In this document: positions 34,281-42,371 of the stretch, in pieces
Numbering within the stretch: the stretch's first letter is position 1
How the letters are laid out: each line of letters opens with the position of its first letter
From: UBA5336 sp039818165
GTDB lineage: Bacteria > Pseudomonadota > Alphaproteobacteria > Caulobacterales > Hyphomonadaceae
DNA: 64,000 bases
NCBI GenBank assembly: GCA_039818165.1
Contig: JBCBUL010000012.1
Span: forward strand, 11,078 to 75,077
Direction: 5' to 3'
The notes under the pieces: generated by a model
The model's database searches: none
Told to the model about the DNA's origin: nothing
The model's input: the letters and a program-made list of their open reading frames with translations, nothing else
Position numbers and translations under genes: made by a program

Positions 34281-35171
34281 GTGCCGCCCGAAGGTTTTTC
34301 ACCGATAGTATCATCCGGCAGTTCTGAGGTCGTAGAGCAGGCAAGCAAGCCTGCTCGCGTTATTGTTGTCGGTAATGAGAAGGGCGGGGCTGGCAAATCC
34401 ACGGTCGCGATGCACCTTACGGTCGGTTTGATGCGTATGGGTGCCCGTGTTGGGATTGTTGATCTGGATGTCCGACAACGCACGCTCACCCGTTATATGG
34501 AAAACAGGCATCGTTGGGGCCAATCAACGGGGTCGTCGCTTCCGCTGCCAGAGATTATTCGCGTCGATGCAAGTGATGCCCGTGACCTGAACCAGGCTGA
34601 GCTTGAAGAAACGCGCCGGCTTGAGAGCAGTCTCGCCCGGTTGCGATCGACATGTGACTTTGTCGTTGTGGATGCGCCCGGCGGCGACACGTTTTTGTCC
34701 CGGCTGGCCCATGTCCATGCGGACACGCTGATCACGCCTCTGAACGATAGTTTCGTGGACTTTGACCTGCTTGGCGACGTGAACCCGCAGACGCTGGAAG
34801 TCATTCGCCCGAGCTTTTACTCTGAAATGGTCTGGAATTGCCGGAAAGAGAAAGCACGCGCGTCTCGCTCGCCCATTGACTGGATTGTGATGCGCAACCG
34901 CATGTCGCCTCTTGAGGCGCGGAACAAACAGAAGGTTGGTCAGGCTCTGGAAAAACTGGCGAGGCGGATTGGTTTTCGCCTGGCGCCGGGTCTGTCTGAG
35001 CGCGTAATTTATCGCGAACTGTTTCCAGCCGGGCTCACCTTGCTCGACCTGACCGAACGTGGGTCGAATATCTCGTTCACGATGAGCCACGTGGCCGCGC
35101 GTCAGGAGATGCGGGATCTTCTCATCATCCTGCAGCTTCCCGAGCTTCAAGGGCGCGAAATTTCATTCTAG
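34281..35171 (+). CDS. mipZ: Division-plane positioning ATPase MipZ
   Basis: A 296-residue ParA/MinD-type ATPase that forms a gradient from the poles and blocks FtsZ assembly there. The deviant Walker A is NEKGGAGKST; the Walker A' and B regions are VDLDVRQRT and VVVDAPGGDT. The C-terminal part with ARNKQKVGQALEKLARRIGFR is specific to MipZ. Start is GTG at 34281 with GGGAG nine bases upstream. It is the usual neighbour of panC in Caulobacter-type genomes. Confidence 0.93.
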   Translation: MPPEGFSPIVSSGSSEVVEQASKPARVIVVGNEKGGAGKSTVAMHLTVGLMRMGARVGIVDLDVRQRTLTRYMENRHRWGQSTGSSLPLPEIIRVDASDARDLNQAELEETRRLESSLARLRSTCDFVVVDAPGGDTFLSRLAHVHADTLITPLNDSFVDFDLLGDVNPQTLEVIRPSFYSEMVWNCRKEKARASRSPIDWIVMRNRMSPLEARNKQKVGQALEKLARRIGFRLAPGLSERVIYRELFPAGLTLLDLTERGSNISFTMSHVAARQEMRDLLIILQLPELQGREISF

Positions 35172-35270
35172 CAAACTGGTCGGGTGTTGATTGCCCCAAG
35201 CCGTTCCCTCTTAAGGGGCGGCGGCTGGAGGTATGACGTCTACTGAATAAATCAGCGCTCAATCTGGGAC

Positions 35271-36224
35271 TTACTGTGTGTCGCCTTCGCCCATTGGGAA
35301 GGGTTGGCCGTTCAGCGTTGGCATGGCGGCGGCGTTCGGGTCGACGGGCTGCCTTACGCTTTCAAATGCGATATGGGTGCGGATTGCGCCATCCGTGGCT
35401 GGCGGTGTCGTGAAGCTCAAATAAGCTGCTTCAATCAGTTCCGCGACGTGCGCGTTGCGCGCCCGTGATGTGCGCCCGCCCAGCATAATCGTGATGACCC
35501 GGGTGTCGCCGCGAACGGCCGAAGCCATGAGGTTGTAACCAGACGCGCGCGTATACCCGGTTTTGAGGCCGTCGACGCCGTCCACTGTGCCGAGAAGCTC
35601 GTTGTGGTTTTTGTAAGTGCGGGTTCCCCAACGAAACTCTGTCGTGGAGAAGTAGTGATAGTAGTTCGCATGTTCTTCCATGATCGCCTCGGCAAGAAGC
35701 GCCATATCGCGTGCGGTCGAAACTTGGCGCGAGTCGGGAAGGCCCGATGCATTGAAGAAGTTCGTGTTTGCCATGCCCAGGCCACGGGCTTTCGCGGTCA
35801 TCAGCGCGGCGAAGCGCTCTTCGGTGCCGCCAATGTGTTCGGCGACGACAACGGCCACATCGTTCGCAGACTTTGTGATAAGGGCGTGGATCGCATCATG
35901 GACTGAAATCGTGTCGCCAGTTTTCAGGCGGAGGTTTGACGGGGGCTGGGACGCGGCATTCCGGGACACGGTCATCATCGTAGACGACGATACGCGGCCA
36001 GCTTCCAGTTCATCGAACAGCATGTAGAGCGTCATGACTTTTGTCAGGGATGCTGGATAACGCGCGGCGTCGGCGTGGCGCGCATGCAGGACGGTTTCAG
36101 TACTGGCATCGATGACGATGGACGCATAACGCTCGGCAGCTGCGGGGACGGCTGAAGCGCCCAAAGCAGAAATAATCGCAGCCAGAAACAGCTTTTTCAC
36201 GGATATAGCCGAGGACACGCTCAT
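35271..36224 (-). CDS. D-alanyl-D-alanine carboxypeptidase (DacA/PBP5-like)
   Basis: A 317-residue periplasmic penicillin-binding protein of the S11 family. A signal peptide ends near PAAAERY. Catalytic motifs are SLTK (ASLTKVMTLYML), SAND (TKSANDVAVVVAE) and KTG (VDGLKTGYTRASG), all intact. It trims the terminal D-Ala of peptidoglycan pentapeptides. AAGGAG lies ahead of the ATG at 36224. There is only a short region after KTG, so the PBP5 C-terminal membrane anchor appears to be absent. Convergent with mipZ. Confidence 0.92.
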   Translation of the reverse strand: MSVSSAISVKKLFLAAIISALGASAVPAAAERYASIVIDASTETVLHARHADAARYPASLTKVMTLYMLFDELEAGRVSSSTMMTVSRNAASQPPSNLRLKTGDTISVHDAIHALITKSANDVAVVVAEHIGGTEERFAALMTAKARGLGMANTNFFNASGLPDSRQVSTARDMALLAEAIMEEHANYYHYFSTTEFRWGTRTYKNHNELLGTVDGVDGLKTGYTRASGYNLMASAVRGDTRVITIMLGGRTSRARNAHVAELIEAAYLSFTTPPATDGAIRTHIAFESVRQPVDPNAAAMPTLNGQPFPMGEGDTQ

Positions 36225-36458
36225 TATGCCTAGCTCCTTCAAGCAATGTGCAAACAGCCTACTCCCCGGCTGTGAGACTAGATTTCACCAAACCTGTTGA
36301 CCAGTCGTTAAGGTCAGGCGCGCGCACAAGATTTCGTTAAAAATCGAAAATGTTGCGCCGCACAAAAATTTCTTGCAATTGCGAAAAGCCTGTGCTAGTC
36401 ATGCATCATTGAAGCAAAACCTCTGCCAACAAACTTTAGAGTGAAAGCGTTAAGTCCC

Positions 36459-36884
36459 ATGGCTAAAGCCCAAAAAACCGCCACGCCGTTCGAAATGATG
36501 ACGCCAGAAACTGTCCGCGAGAACATGGATCGTTTCATGAGCCTTGCCGGCGAAATGACCGAACTGTCCCGTGAAGGCCTCACGGCTGCGACCGCAAGCG
36601 CCCAAGCCTCTGCAAAAGGCGCCCAGGAAATCAACACAAAGGCTCTGTCCTTCTTCCAGGAGTCCATGGCAACGGGCATGGAAGCTTCCAAGACCGTTGG
36701 CGCGGCCAAGTCTCTGCAGGAAGCCATGGAACTCCAGGCAACCTTTGCAAAGACGGCATTTGACACCTGCATGAAGCAGTTCGGCGAGATGGCGACCCTC
36801 TACGCCTCCACGATGAAAGAAGCCAGTGCACCTCTGAACGCCCACGCTGGAACCATGGTTGAAAAACTCCAGTTCGTGAAGTAA
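36459..36884 (+). CDS. phaP: Phasin
   Basis: A 141-residue, almost wholly helical protein of the phasin family, which coats polyhydroxyalkanoate granules. It is rich in Ala, Met, Glu and Lys, has no Trp, and shows heptad-like amphipathic stretches (ENMDRFMSLAGEMTELSREG, ETNTKALSFFQESMATGME region). The start at 36459 gives MAKAQKTATPFEMM; a GTG at 36441 is also open. A strong hairpin terminator follows, so it is a single-gene transcript. phaC at the left edge of the window is its likely partner. Confidence 0.88.
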   Translation: MAKAQKTATPFEMMTPETVRENMDRFMSLAGEMTELSREGLTAATASAQASAKGAQEINTKALSFFQESMATGMEASKTVGAAKSLQEAMELQATFAKTAFDTCMKQFGEMATLYASTMKEASAPLNAHAGTMVEKLQFVK

Positions 36885-36915
36885 ATAGCGCTCAGTAGAG
36901 TACGCGTATTGTAGG

Positions 36916-36944
36916 AAGCCGACCTCTGATTGAGGTCGGCTTTT
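36916..36944 (+). terminator. Terminator after the phasin gene
   Basis: Nine-base perfect stem GCCGACCTC/GAGGTCGGC with a five-base loop (TGATT), flanked by AA and TTTT. Located 31 bp after the phasin stop. Confidence 0.92.
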
Positions 36945-36969
36945 CCGTATTCGGAACAGGGGCGATCAA

Positions 36970-37392
36970 TTGGACTTTCTAAGATTCGAGTCGCTTGAAC
37001 GCCCCGGTTCGCCCAACACGTATCTGCTGGCGCCGGAGGCACTTTGCGAAAAGGCCGAACCGGATGCGGTATCGCCAGAGTTTACGCAGAGCGCGCGGGA
37101 TTTGTTCGCCATAGTCTCGCGCCTCGTGCGCGGTGATCGGTCCTTTATCCAGATTGATGAGGACCGCGAGGGTTTGCGGATACGCTTTGTCGCGGTCACT
37201 CCGATCCTGCGATTCAAAGATGATGTGGACATTCAGGTGCTACCCAACTCTGCTGATGGCAGTGCCAAAACGCCGGGCAGCACGCTTGCAGTCTATTCGC
37301 GTTCGCGCGTCGGCTACTCAGATATGGGCGCAAATGCCAAGCGTGTTGGCGCTCTGATGAAAAAACTCTCGGGTGCGACCCACACGCCTTGA
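36970..37392 (+). CDS. DUF1499 protein
   Basis: A 140-residue protein of the DUF1499 family, whose C-terminal signature is VYSRSRVGYSDMGANAKRVGALMKKL; the N-terminal SPNTYLLAP also fits. No signal peptide is seen, though family members are often membrane- or envelope-linked. The start is TTG at 36970; no ATG precedes the conserved part. Function unknown. It precedes clpS by 86 bp. Confidence 0.83.
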   Translation: MDFLRFESLERPGSPNTYLLAPEALCEKAEPDAVSPEFTQSARDLFAIVSRLVRGDRSFIQIDEDREGLRIRFVAVTPILRFKDDVDIQVLPNSADGSAKTPGSTLAVYSRSRVGYSDMGANAKRVGALMKKLSGATHTP

Positions 37393-37478
37393 TTCCCGTC
37401 CGCGAGAAGGTCAGGCTTCCGATATGAAGGAAGCGACCTATCTACGGACTCATGCATCTCAAGCGCCCCCAAATTTCC

Positions 37479-37823
37479 ATGAGCGATCCAGATCAACCGG
37501 GCCCTCCCGATGATGATGGAGGCGATGGCAAAATTGGTATTGCTACCCGAACACGGGTGCGCACCAAGAAGCCTTCGTTGTATCGCGTCATGCTGCTCAA
37601 TGACGACTACACTCCCATGGAGTTTGTCGTCTTCGTCCTCGAACGGTTTTTCAACAAAAGCCGCGAGGAGGCGACCCGCATTATGCTCCATGTGCACCAA
37701 AAGGGTGTCGGACTGTGCGGAGTGTACACATATGAAGTGGCAGAAACGAAAGTGGCCCAGGTGTTGGACATGGCCCAGCGCAACCAACACCCTTTGCAAT
37801 GCATCATGGAAAAAGACGATTAG
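37479..37823 (+). CDS. clpS: ClpS adaptor protein
   Basis: A 114-residue adaptor that binds N-degron substrates and delivers them to ClpAP. The N-terminus is disordered and acidic; the folded part has LLNDDYTPMEFVVFVLERFF, MLHVHQKGVG and the C-terminal HPLQCIMEKDD, including the residues that form the N-terminal amino acid pocket. An ATG at 37452 would add nine residues and cannot be excluded. It is 12 bp before clpA, its functional partner. Confidence 0.94.
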   Translation: MSDPDQPGPPDDDGGDGKIGIATRTRVRTKKPSLYRVMLLNDDYTPMEFVVFVLERFFNKSREEATRIMLHVHQKGVGLCGVYTYEVAETKVAQVLDMAQRNQHPLQCIMEKDD

Positions 37824-37835
37824 AGGAACGATATT

Positions 37836-40154
37836 TTGCCCAGCCTGACCCCCTCCCTTGAAACGGCCCTCGAAAACGCTCTGACCTTCGCTTCAGAGCG
37901 AGACCACGAATATGCGACCCTCGAACACCTCCTGTTGGCCCTTGTTGAAGATGAGGACGCCGCTGAGGTTATGGCGGCCTGCAAGGTAGACCTTGGCAAA
38001 CTTGGCGAGGACCTGACCCATTACCTCGACTCGGAGTTGTCGAGCCTCATTGCTGAAGAAAATGAGGGCCGCGTTCAGCCGACGGCGGCGTTCCAGCGCG
38101 TTGTCCAGCGCGCGATTCTGCACGTTGAAAGCTCAGGACGCGACGAGGTGACCGGCGCAAATGTGCTGATCTCCATCTTCTCCGAGCGCGAAAGCCATGC
38201 GGCGTTTTTCCTGCAAGAGCAGGATATGACCCGTTATGACGCGGTGAACTATGTCTCCCACGGTGTGGCGAAGAAGCCTGGCGCATCGCGCAACCAGACG
38301 CCGCGCGGCACCGAGGCCAATGAAGACGGCAACGTGAAGTCTGGCCACGAGGCGCTGGACGCCTATTGCGTCAACCTCAACGAAAAAGCACGGGCTGGGA
38401 AGATCGACCCCCTCATCGGCCGCGAGATGGAAATCGAGCGCTGCATCGAAATTCTTTGCCGTCGCAACAAGAACAATCCCATTCTGGTCGGTGATCCCGG
38501 CGTCGGAAAGACAGCCATTGCTGAGGGGCTGGCCAAGAAGATTGTTGATGGCGAAGTGCCAGGCATTCTGGAAGAAGCCGAGATTTTCTCGCTCGACATG
38601 GGGTCACTGCTCGCAGGGACCCGTTATCGCGGTGACTTCGAAGAACGCCTGAAGTCGGTGATGAAAGAGATGGAGGATCTCGATAAGGGGATCCTGTTCA
38701 TCGATGAGATCCACACGGTTATCGGTGCAGGCGCCACATCTGGTGGCGCCATGGACGCCTCCAACCTGCTCAAGCCCGCCTTGCAGAATGGTGAGCTGCG
38801 GTGCATGGGGTCGACCACGTTCAAGGAATACAAGCAGCACTTCGAAAAGGACCGGGCGCTCAGCCGTCGCTTCCGCAAGATTGACGTGGTTGAGCCCTCA
38901 GTGCCCGATGCAGTGAAGATCCTGACCGGCCTGAAGTCCAAGTTCGAAGAATTCCACGGACTGCGCTACACCAATGAGGCCATCCGAACCGCCGTTGAAC
39001 TTTCGGACCGCTATCTCACGGATCGCAAGCTGCCGGACAAGGCCATCGATGTGATCGATGAGGCGGGCGCAAGCCAATGGCTGAAACCCGAATCGAAGCG
39101 TCGCAAGGTCGTTGGCGTGAAAGACATCGAAGCCATCGTTGCCAAGATCGCCCGCATTCCCCCGAAACAGGTCACCAAGGATGATGCCGCTCAGCTGAAA
39201 TCCCTGGAAGTGGACCTCAAGCGGGTCGTGTTCGGGCAGGACGAGGCCATTGAAGCGCTCTCAGCAGCCATCAAGATGGCACGGGCTGGGCTTCGTGAAC
39301 CCAACAAACCCATCGGATCGTACCTTTTCACTGGACCGACCGGCGTCGGCAAGACGGAAGTGGCCAAGCAGCTCGCTTCGATCCTAGGCGTGGAGATGCT
39401 GCGTTTCGACATGTCCGAATACATGGAGCGTCATACGGTCAGCCGCCTGATTGGCGCGCCTCCGGGCTATGTTGGTTATGATCAGGGCGGCTTGCTGACC
39501 GATGGCGTTGATCAGCACCCGCATTGTGTGTTGCTGCTCGACGAGATCGAGAAGGCGCACCAGGACCTCTACAACATTCTCTTGCAGGTCATGGACAATG
39601 GAACGCTCACCGACGCCAATGGACGAAAGGTCGATTTCCGCAATGTGATCGTCATCATGACGACCAATGCCGGCGCGTCCGACGCGGCGAAAAACTCGAT
39701 CGGCTTCGGCGCGGGCAAGAAGGATGATGAGCAGGAAGAGGCTTTGAAACGTCTCTTCACGCCGGAGTTCCGCAACCGTCTGGATGCTACGGTCATGTTT
39801 GGGGCGCTTTCGCCTGAAGTGATCCAGCGCGTGGTCGAGAAATTCGTTCTGCAGCTCGAGATCCAGTTGTCTGACCGCAATGTCACCATCTCGATTACGG
39901 ACAAAGCGAAAGACTGGCTCGCTGAGCGTGGCTTTGACAGTGAAATGGGCGCCCGGCCGTTGGCTCGGACCATTCAGGAGCACGTCAAAAAGCCGATGGC
40001 GGAAGAGTTACTCTTCGGCAAGTTGGCCAAGGGCGGCGAAGTGAAGATCGATGTGGCGCGGAAAGACAGTAAGAAGCTGAAATTCACCTACATCGAGGCA
40101 AAGCCAAAGAAGTCAGGCAAGAAGTCCCAGGAAGACTCTGCCGAGACCGTATAG
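37836..40154 (+). CDS. clpA: ATP-dependent Clp protease ATPase subunit ClpA
   Basis: A 772-residue AAA+ unfoldase that feeds ClpP. It has a Clp-N domain (1-145), first AAA module with Walker A GDPGVGKT (219-226) and Walker B ILFIDEIHT, and second AAA module with GPTGVGKT (500-507) and VLLLDEIEKAH, plus the Clp D2-small domain. A short Lys/Ser-rich tail ends the protein. Start is TTG at 37836 with AGAGGAA upstream. It follows clpS directly and ends at a strong hairpin. Confidence 0.97.
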   Translation: MPSLTPSLETALENALTFASERDHEYATLEHLLLALVEDEDAAEVMAACKVDLGKLGEDLTHYLDSELSSLIAEENEGRVQPTAAFQRVVQRAILHVESSGRDEVTGANVLISIFSERESHAAFFLQEQDMTRYDAVNYVSHGVAKKPGASRNQTPRGTEANEDGNVKSGHEALDAYCVNLNEKARAGKIDPLIGREMEIERCIEILCRRNKNNPILVGDPGVGKTAIAEGLAKKIVDGEVPGILEEAEIFSLDMGSLLAGTRYRGDFEERLKSVMKEMEDLDKGILFIDEIHTVIGAGATSGGAMDASNLLKPALQNGELRCMGSTTFKEYKQHFEKDRALSRRFRKIDVVEPSVPDAVKILTGLKSKFEEFHGLRYTNEAIRTAVELSDRYLTDRKLPDKAIDVIDEAGASQWLKPESKRRKVVGVKDIEAIVAKIARIPPKQVTKDDAAQLKSLEVDLKRVVFGQDEAIEALSAAIKMARAGLREPNKPIGSYLFTGPTGVGKTEVAKQLASILGVEMLRFDMSEYMERHTVSRLIGAPPGYVGYDQGGLLTDGVDQHPHCVLLLDEIEKAHQDLYNILLQVMDNGTLTDANGRKVDFRNVIVIMTTNAGASDAAKNSIGFGAGKKDDEQEEALKRLFTPEFRNRLDATVMFGALSPEVIQRVVEKFVLQLEIQLSDRNVTISITDKAKDWLAERGFDSEMGARPLARTIQEHVKKPMAEELLFGKLAKGGEVKIDVARKDSKKLKFTYIEAKPKKSGKKSQEDSAETV

Positions 40155-40181
40155 GCGCACCTCAAGCTGCCCAGTCCTAAA

Positions 40182-40217
40182 AAAAGCGGCGCTCCCAACA
40201 TTGGGGGCGCCGCTTTC
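40182..40217. terminator. Bidirectional terminator between clpA and convergent gene
   Basis: A long stem AAAGCGGCGC/GCGCCGCTTT with an inner CCC/GGG pairing and an AACATT loop. A-rich on the left and T-rich on the right, so it can serve clpA on the plus strand and the convergent gene on the minus strand. Confidence 0.88.
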
Positions 40218-40239
40218 GTTTGCACGCGGGCAAATGGAA

Positions 40240-41286
40240 CTAGTCCCACAGTTCGCCCAACTCCAGGCGGTCACGCCAGTCTTGGCCCACCGTCTCTGCG
40301 TCACCATGGGGATGACGGCGCAGGCGATGACCCAAGGTCACGACCGATGGACCGGTGCGGACGTCGACTCGCGCCAGAGCTGCTACGATGTCGCGCAAGG
40401 CGTCCACCGGCGCTTCGCCATTGGCGTGGACCTCAGCTTCCGCAAGTCGCCACCCTGCAGGATCCCAGCGCAGTGCCAGGACCACATTGGGCTGTCCGTT
40501 CCAACGGAAAACCGCCATCCGACCCAGCACGAGATCATGCTGGAAATCGCGCAGGCAGTTTTTGAACTCCAGCGCCAACGCGCCGAGCGCATCAGCACAG
40601 GTGACCGCCTCAAACGGCACTGGCAGCGCAGGAACCGCCTGTATCCCGACAAAACGTTGGGCCACAAGTGCATCCGCTGCCTTGGCGAACAGGTGCGCCG
40701 CAGAGTTCGTCTTGGCCAGGGCCTTTGCCAGCCGCTCGCTCGCGCCTAGCCCATGAATCCGGTCTACCAAAACCATCGTCAGGGCAAGGTCACGTGCGGC
40801 TTGAAGGTGGGGCACTTTCGCCACGACCGCGGCCTCATGGAGGCGTGTGGGCAGGGCAAAAACCACTTCAAGCTGCGCAGGTTGCAAAGCTCCCATGTGA
40901 CGCAGGACGCGGTTGGCCGCCGGCTGGTTGAACATGGCCAGAAAGCGACCGTACTGTTCCTCACGCCAAAGGGTTTCACCCATTCGGCTGAGCGCCTTCA
41001 TCAGACCAGACGTCTCTCCCGAGCCCATCAGGCGCCGGGCCAAAGAGGCGTCCTTGTGACGCTCCACAGCCAGGGCGAGCTCGGTCAAATCCCGCGCGCC
41101 ATTTGCAAGCAGGATCGCCGCAGCATGGCGACGCGCAGCCGGCAGCGCCAGGAAATCCCTGTGGGGAGCGGGCCAAACGCTCGCAATCGCACCAGCGTGG
41201 GGCCCGGCCAGGAACTTCAGCAAGGGAGTCGCGCCCGCAGCATTCGCCATTTGGCTCCGCGTGCGGTGTGTCATGCCATCGGCCAT
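40240..41286 (-). CDS. Unknown protein with a PcfJ-like C-terminal segment
   Basis: A 348-residue cytoplasmic protein, mainly helical, rich in Ala, Leu and Arg, with no membrane helix. It is not recognised with confidence. The segment after residue 245 (FKNCLRDFQHDLVLGRMAVFRWNGQPNVVLALRW, read in parts) has the cysteine, the beta-strand pair and the loop order seen in PcfJ-like domains found with mobile elements, but this is a weak visual match. A clear GGAGG lies six bases before the ATG at 41286. It is convergent with clpA and isolated, with no mobile-element genes beside it. Confidence 0.5.
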   Translation of the reverse strand: MADGMTHRTRSQMANAAGATPLLKFLAGPHAGAIASVWPAPHRDFLALPAARRHAAAILLANGARDLTELALAVERHKDASLARRLMGSGETSGLMKALSRMGETLWREEQYGRFLAMFNQPAANRVLRHMGALQPAQLEVVFALPTRLHEAAVVAKVPHLQAARDLALTMVLVDRIHGLGASERLAKALAKTNSAAHLFAKAADALVAQRFVGIQAVPALPVPFEAVTCADALGALALEFKNCLRDFQHDLVLGRMAVFRWNGQPNVVLALRWDPAGWRLAEAEVHANGEAPVDALRDIVAALARVDVRTGPSVVTLGHRLRRHPHGDAETVGQDWRDRLELGELWD

Positions 41287-41568
41287 GACAACCTCCATTA
41301 TTCTGATACAGGAACGCTACGTCTCCGACACAAAGTGCGTGCGGTGTTGAAGCGTGCTGCTGGAAACAGTTTTAAGTGGGTGTCAGTCGTCGCCGGCAAG
41401 GGCGCGGGACGGCTGACGGAGCCCTCCCGTCTTGGGATGGGCGCACATATCGTAACTATGGCATTGCCGCATCGTGTATTCCTCTACGCCCGGACCCATT
41501 CCGGGTGAGCGCGCGACTTACGCGCGGAATATGACGTCAGTTTGACGTTCGAGGTTTTTTTGAAAGGT
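41287..41568. other. Intergenic region without a recognised gene
   Basis: About 280 bases between the unknown gene and the small-gene terminator. It holds short GC-rich inverted segments (for example GCGCG...CGCGC near 41511-41526) and the promoter side of the 41286 gene. No coding pattern on either strand was convincing. Confidence 0.4.
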
Positions 41569-41601
41569 GCAAAACAAAAGAGCCGCCCCGAGGGGCGGCT
41601 C
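41569..41601 (-). terminator. Rho-independent terminator of the 26-codon gene
   Basis: Read on the minus strand: stem GAGCCGCCCC/GGGGCGGCTC with a two-base turn (41580-41601) followed by TTTTGTTTT. Two further small hairpins precede it in the transcript: GATCC-CTCG-GGATC (41631-41644) and GAGCC-TTCC-GGCTC (41606-41619). The three stacked hairpins make a heavily folded 3' end. Confidence 0.9.
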
Positions 41602-41654
41602 CCGTGAGCCGGAAGGCTCTTGAGTCTTCTGATCCCGAGGGATCAAGGGGTTCA

Positions 41655-41735
41655 TTAAAGGGCGCGCAGAGGCTGCTCCACGTCACCACCAAAACGAACC
41701 GACCCAATCGCCGTTCCTGGTTTCTCACTTGACAT
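41655..41735 (-). CDS. 26-residue small protein with extreme ribosome site
   Basis: A short reading frame, MSSEKPGTAIGSVRFGGDVE followed by QPLRAL, ending in TAA. It is called because it is preceded at seven bases by a Shine-Dalgarno sequence complementary to the last 15 bases of 16S rRNA, and is followed after 54 bases by a strong terminator on the same strand. The peptide has no membrane helix or signal; no homologue is known to me. It may be a real small protein, a leader peptide, or the coding part of a dual-function small RNA. Confidence 0.6.
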   Translation of the reverse strand: MSSEKPGTAIGSVRFGGDVEQPLRAL

Positions 41736-41736
41736 T

Positions 41737-41751
41737 GGATCACCTCCTTTC
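41737..41751 (-). promoter_or_regulatory. Full-length Shine-Dalgarno sequence
   Basis: On the minus strand the site reads GAAAGGAGGTGATCC, which is the complement of the 16S rRNA 3' tail (GGATCACCTCCTTTC). Spacing from GGAGG to the ATG is seven bases, the optimum. Ordinary genes in this window show four to seven complementary bases. Confidence 0.8.
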
Positions 41752-41902
41752 AGTTGCTTCAGTCCAAAAAGCGAATGCCCGCTGCAATCTGCGGACACTT
41801 AAGACTTAGCAGGATGCGTGCCTAAGGAAAGGTAAAAGCTTTGCGATCTGCAATGATCTATTATGAGAAGGCGGCGGGACGTGCGCCGAATGGGATGCCG
41901 CC

Positions 41903-42343
41903 ATGGCCGACGACTTAGATCAGGACATTCAGATCACACCAGAACTGCGCCTTCAGGTATGGGAACTGAGCGAGTCGTTTGTGCGCGCATCCGGGCCCGG
42001 AGGGCAAAACGTCAACAAGGTGGCGACTGCGGTTCAATTGCGCTGGAACGTCTCGCGTTCTGCGTTGCCGGGGCCGGTGAAAGCCCGGTTTGCGCGCCGC
42101 TACGCAAACCGGATCACCAAAGAAGGCGACTTCGTCATCGAATCCTCGCGTCACCGGAGCCAGCTCCTCAATCGGCAAGACGCGCGCAAACGCCTCGCCG
42201 ACCTGATCGCCGGTGTGGCTTCAGCGCCCAAGCGCCGCGTGCGCACGCGGCCCACGGCGGGGTCCGTCCGGCGCCGCTTGGCTTCCAAGAAAAAGCGCAG
42301 CGATGTGAAGTCCCTGCGCGGGAAGGTCGATCCAACCGAGTAA
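41903..42343 (+). CDS. arfB: Ribosome-rescue peptidyl-tRNA hydrolase ArfB
   Basis: A 146-residue release-factor-like protein that frees stalled non-stop ribosomes. The catalytic GGQ is at residues 33-35 (SGPGGQNVNKVAT), and the C-terminal tail is long and basic (KRRVRTRPTAGSVRRRLASK), which enters the empty mRNA channel. Release-factor codon-recognition domains are absent, as expected. Single gene, converging on the oxygenase gene. Confidence 0.94.
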   Translation: MADDLDQDIQITPELRLQVWELSESFVRASGPGGQNVNKVATAVQLRWNVSRSALPGPVKARFARRYANRITKEGDFVIESSRHRSQLLNRQDARKRLADLIAGVASAPKRRVRTRPTAGSVRRRLASKKKRSDVKSLRGKVDPTE

Positions 42344-42371
42344 CGCTTGCAGGGCTTACGGTTCCGCGCGG

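Noticed and set aside
40753..41508. Long plus-strand reading frame of 251 codons opposite the unknown gene
   Set aside because: It lies antisense to the gene at 40240-41286, whose start has a GGAGG site and gene-like composition; the plus-strand translation is rich in Arg, His and Gly without any domain.
41737..41751. 16S rRNA 3'-end fragment
   Set aside because: The plus strand matches the last 15 bases of 16S rRNA, but the preceding bases do not match rRNA, so it is the complement of a Shine-Dalgarno site, not an rRNA remnant.
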